A stretch of DNA of 38,854 nucleotides from UBA3103 sp002365855 (GTDB taxonomy: Bacteria > Bacillota > Desulfotomaculia > Desulfotomaculales > Pelotomaculaceae), in the NCBI GenBank assembly GCA_030627625.1, contig DAOURR010000015.1:1-38854 (forward strand), read 5' to 3'. A program made the position numbers and the translations under genes. Under the pieces are notes generated by a model that saw only the letters and a list, made by a program, of their open reading frames with translations, was not told the origin of the DNA and did no database searches. Numbering within the stretch: position 1 is the stretch's first letter; the number at the start of each line of letters is the position of its first letter. Shown here in pieces: positions 37,739 through 38,854 of this stretch.

Positions 37739-38791
37739 TTGTACCGGAGTAGAAAAGTGTTTTTTAGTAAACTGAGCCTGCTGCTGGCCGTCACAATAAC
37801 CGCAGCGGCATTGTTCGCGGCGCCCGGCGTTAATCTGGCCGGGGCGGCAGTTTCTCCGGTAGACAGTGCCATTGAGTATCTCCAGAATGAATACACAACA
37901 AACGGTTTGGTGAACGCCGACAATGGGGTAGGTGCCTACGCCCTTTATGTGCTGATCCAGGCGGGTGTCGATGTAAGTGTTTGGGAATATGGGGGAACCA
38001 GCCTCGATGAGGCGGTAGTCAGCGCGATTAATGATGATATATCAGATCCCTCAGGATTATCAGCCAAGCTGCTGGCACAGGACCTGGCGGCGGCGGTGGC
38101 GCTGGGGGAAGATGGTCTGGTTGACCAGTTGGCGCAGATACTGCAGGACAGGGAAAGCAGCGCCGGTTTTGACGGCAGCCCTTACAGCGACATACCGGCC
38201 TATGACCTTTTAGGTAGGGTAGGCAAGTTGAGTGTGGTAGACGAGGTATATGCGAAGGGCTGCATCCTGGCAGCCCAGAATGCAACGGTCAGTGATGCTG
38301 CCTACGGCAGCTTCGGCAGCACGTGGGGGACGGATTTTTATCCTGACTTCATGACCACGGCCCAGGCGGTGCGGGCCCTGCAATACCTGGATCCGGACGG
38401 AAGCGACAGTGAGATACAGGAAGCCATCGACGCGGCGCTTGGCTGGATGGAGAATAAGCAGCAGGACAACGGCAGCTTTTTAGGATCAGGCTGGGATGAC
38501 CCGGTCATTGACTCGGCGGAAGTGATTATTACACTGTCGGCGCTTGGTATGGATCCTGCCGACTGGGAAAGCGGCGGCAATACAGCTGTTGACTACATGA
38601 TGAACAACGCCCTGAACGGCGACGGGAGCTTCGGCACATCAAAGAATGTCATGGACGCCACCTGGGCTCTCTGCGCCTATAATTTGATGGACACCCAGTT
38701 TTACCTGAGCCCCTCGGGCACAACCTTGAATATAGGTAATACAAAACAGTTTGAAGCGGTGATTGTCAAGAAAGTTGTCGCATTTTTTTAA
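37739..38791 (+). pseudogene. Second secreted alpha/alpha-toroid protein, apparently truncated near its C-terminus
   Basis: Paralogue of the preceding gene: NEYTTNGLVNADNGVGAYAL, AGVDVSVWEYGGTSLDEAV, AKLLAQDLAAAVALG, GSFGTSKNVMDATWALCAY. A signal peptide covers about residues 1-36. After the toroid a bacterial Ig-like domain begins (YLSPSGTTLNIGNTKQFEAV) but breaks off into KKVVAFF and a stop at 38791. The break coincides with an opposing frame ending at 38766, so insertion of foreign DNA near 38755-38768 probably cut the gene. TTG 37739 follows GGGGGG. SLH anchors, if once present, are missing here. Confidence 0.7.
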
Positions 38792-38852
38792 ACAAAGTTC
38801 CTTCAGACTCTTTAGTGGGATTCAGGGCAACCTGATCAATCCAGCTCCAGTC
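38766..38852 (-). CDS. C-terminal 28 codons of an unrecognised reverse-strand ORF, possibly a transposase
   Basis: The minus strand reads DWSWIDQVALNPTKESEGTL followed by FKKMRQLS and TGA at 38768-38766, open to the window edge. It begins exactly where the Ig-like domain of the plus-strand toroid gene breaks, as expected for the end of an insertion sequence. The family cannot be named from 28 residues. Confidence 0.4.
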   Translation of the reverse strand, partial: DWSWIDQVALNPTKESEGTLFKKMRQLS

Positions 38853-38854
38853 AC

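Noticed and set aside
1..38854. tRNA, rRNA or replication-origin features
   Set aside because: No cloverleaf with TTCRANYC-type T-arm, no rRNA segments and no DnaA-box cluster were noticed by eye; a covariance search could still find something small.

Overview
The window looks like a chromosomal segment of an anaerobic, spore-forming Firmicute of the Desulfotomaculum/Pelotomaculum type (Peptococcaceae sensu lato). This is inferred from strong AGGAGG-type ribosome sites, frequent TTG/GTG starts, a tungsten-type aldehyde:ferredoxin oxidoreductase, DUF3231 proteins, SLH surface proteins, a bacterial selenoprotein of the UXX-star type, and TPP and cobalamin riboswitches. No rRNA, tRNA or CRISPR array was seen.

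Layout. 0.1-1.0 kb: a small glutaredoxin-like selenoprotein whose UGA is read as selenocysteine three codons before the true stop, then a DUF3795 zinc-ribbon protein. 1.0-4.8 kb (minus): a TPP-riboswitch-controlled thiamine operon (thiamine-binding protein, ThiX/ThiY/ThiZ-like transporter, thiamine pyrophosphokinase). 4.9-15.8 kb: a catabolic island. A class III aminotransferase and an aldehyde:ferredoxin oxidoreductase diverge from a 637-nt region. That region holds two consensus sigma-54 promoters facing outward and three copies of a 16-bp palindrome (AATGC-N6-GCATT). Behind the oxidoreductase come the subunits of a split urea-carboxylase-like enzyme (two carboxyltransferase subunits, biotin carrier, biotin carboxylase) with a LamB/YcsF (PxpA) hydrolase, a YaaH-type transporter gene broken by one in-frame TAG, and a PAS/sigma-54 activator. 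The parts look like one sigma-54 regulon for an amide, lactam or amino-acid substrate ending in aldehyde oxidation with ferredoxin reduction; the substrate is not known.

15.8-19.5 kb: two tandem DUF3231 paralogues and a lipoprotein gene, lying between a decayed copy and the intact copy of the start of a small membrane-protein gene. 19.5-24.2 kb: REP-like hairpins around a TetR gene with an unusual start, then an SDR, a small membrane protein and a GMC oxidoreductase with its gluconate-dehydrogenase-subunit-3-like partner. 24.2-26.0 kb: a YetF-like membrane protein and a metallo-beta-lactamase-fold protein behind a leader terminator.

26.0-34.0 kb: a complete trpEGDCFBA operon followed by a DAHP synthase gene. 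The trpE leader carries a (G/U)AG array with 5-nt period characteristic of the TRAP protein, followed by a terminator, and a second 5-nt-periodic NAG array overlaps the trpD ribosome site. 34.0-38.9 kb: the 3' tail (domains V and VI) of a group II intron; a canonical cobalamin riboswitch with terminator followed directly by a divergent second cobalamin-riboswitch-like element with its own mini-ORF and terminator; cobK/cbiJ; a decayed ABC-ATPase fragment; and two paralogous secreted alpha/alpha-toroid proteins, one with SLH anchors and one apparently cut off near the window end by foreign DNA. The last block reads as a cobalamin-responsive region, and the toroid proteins are candidates for surface cobalamin binding (inference).
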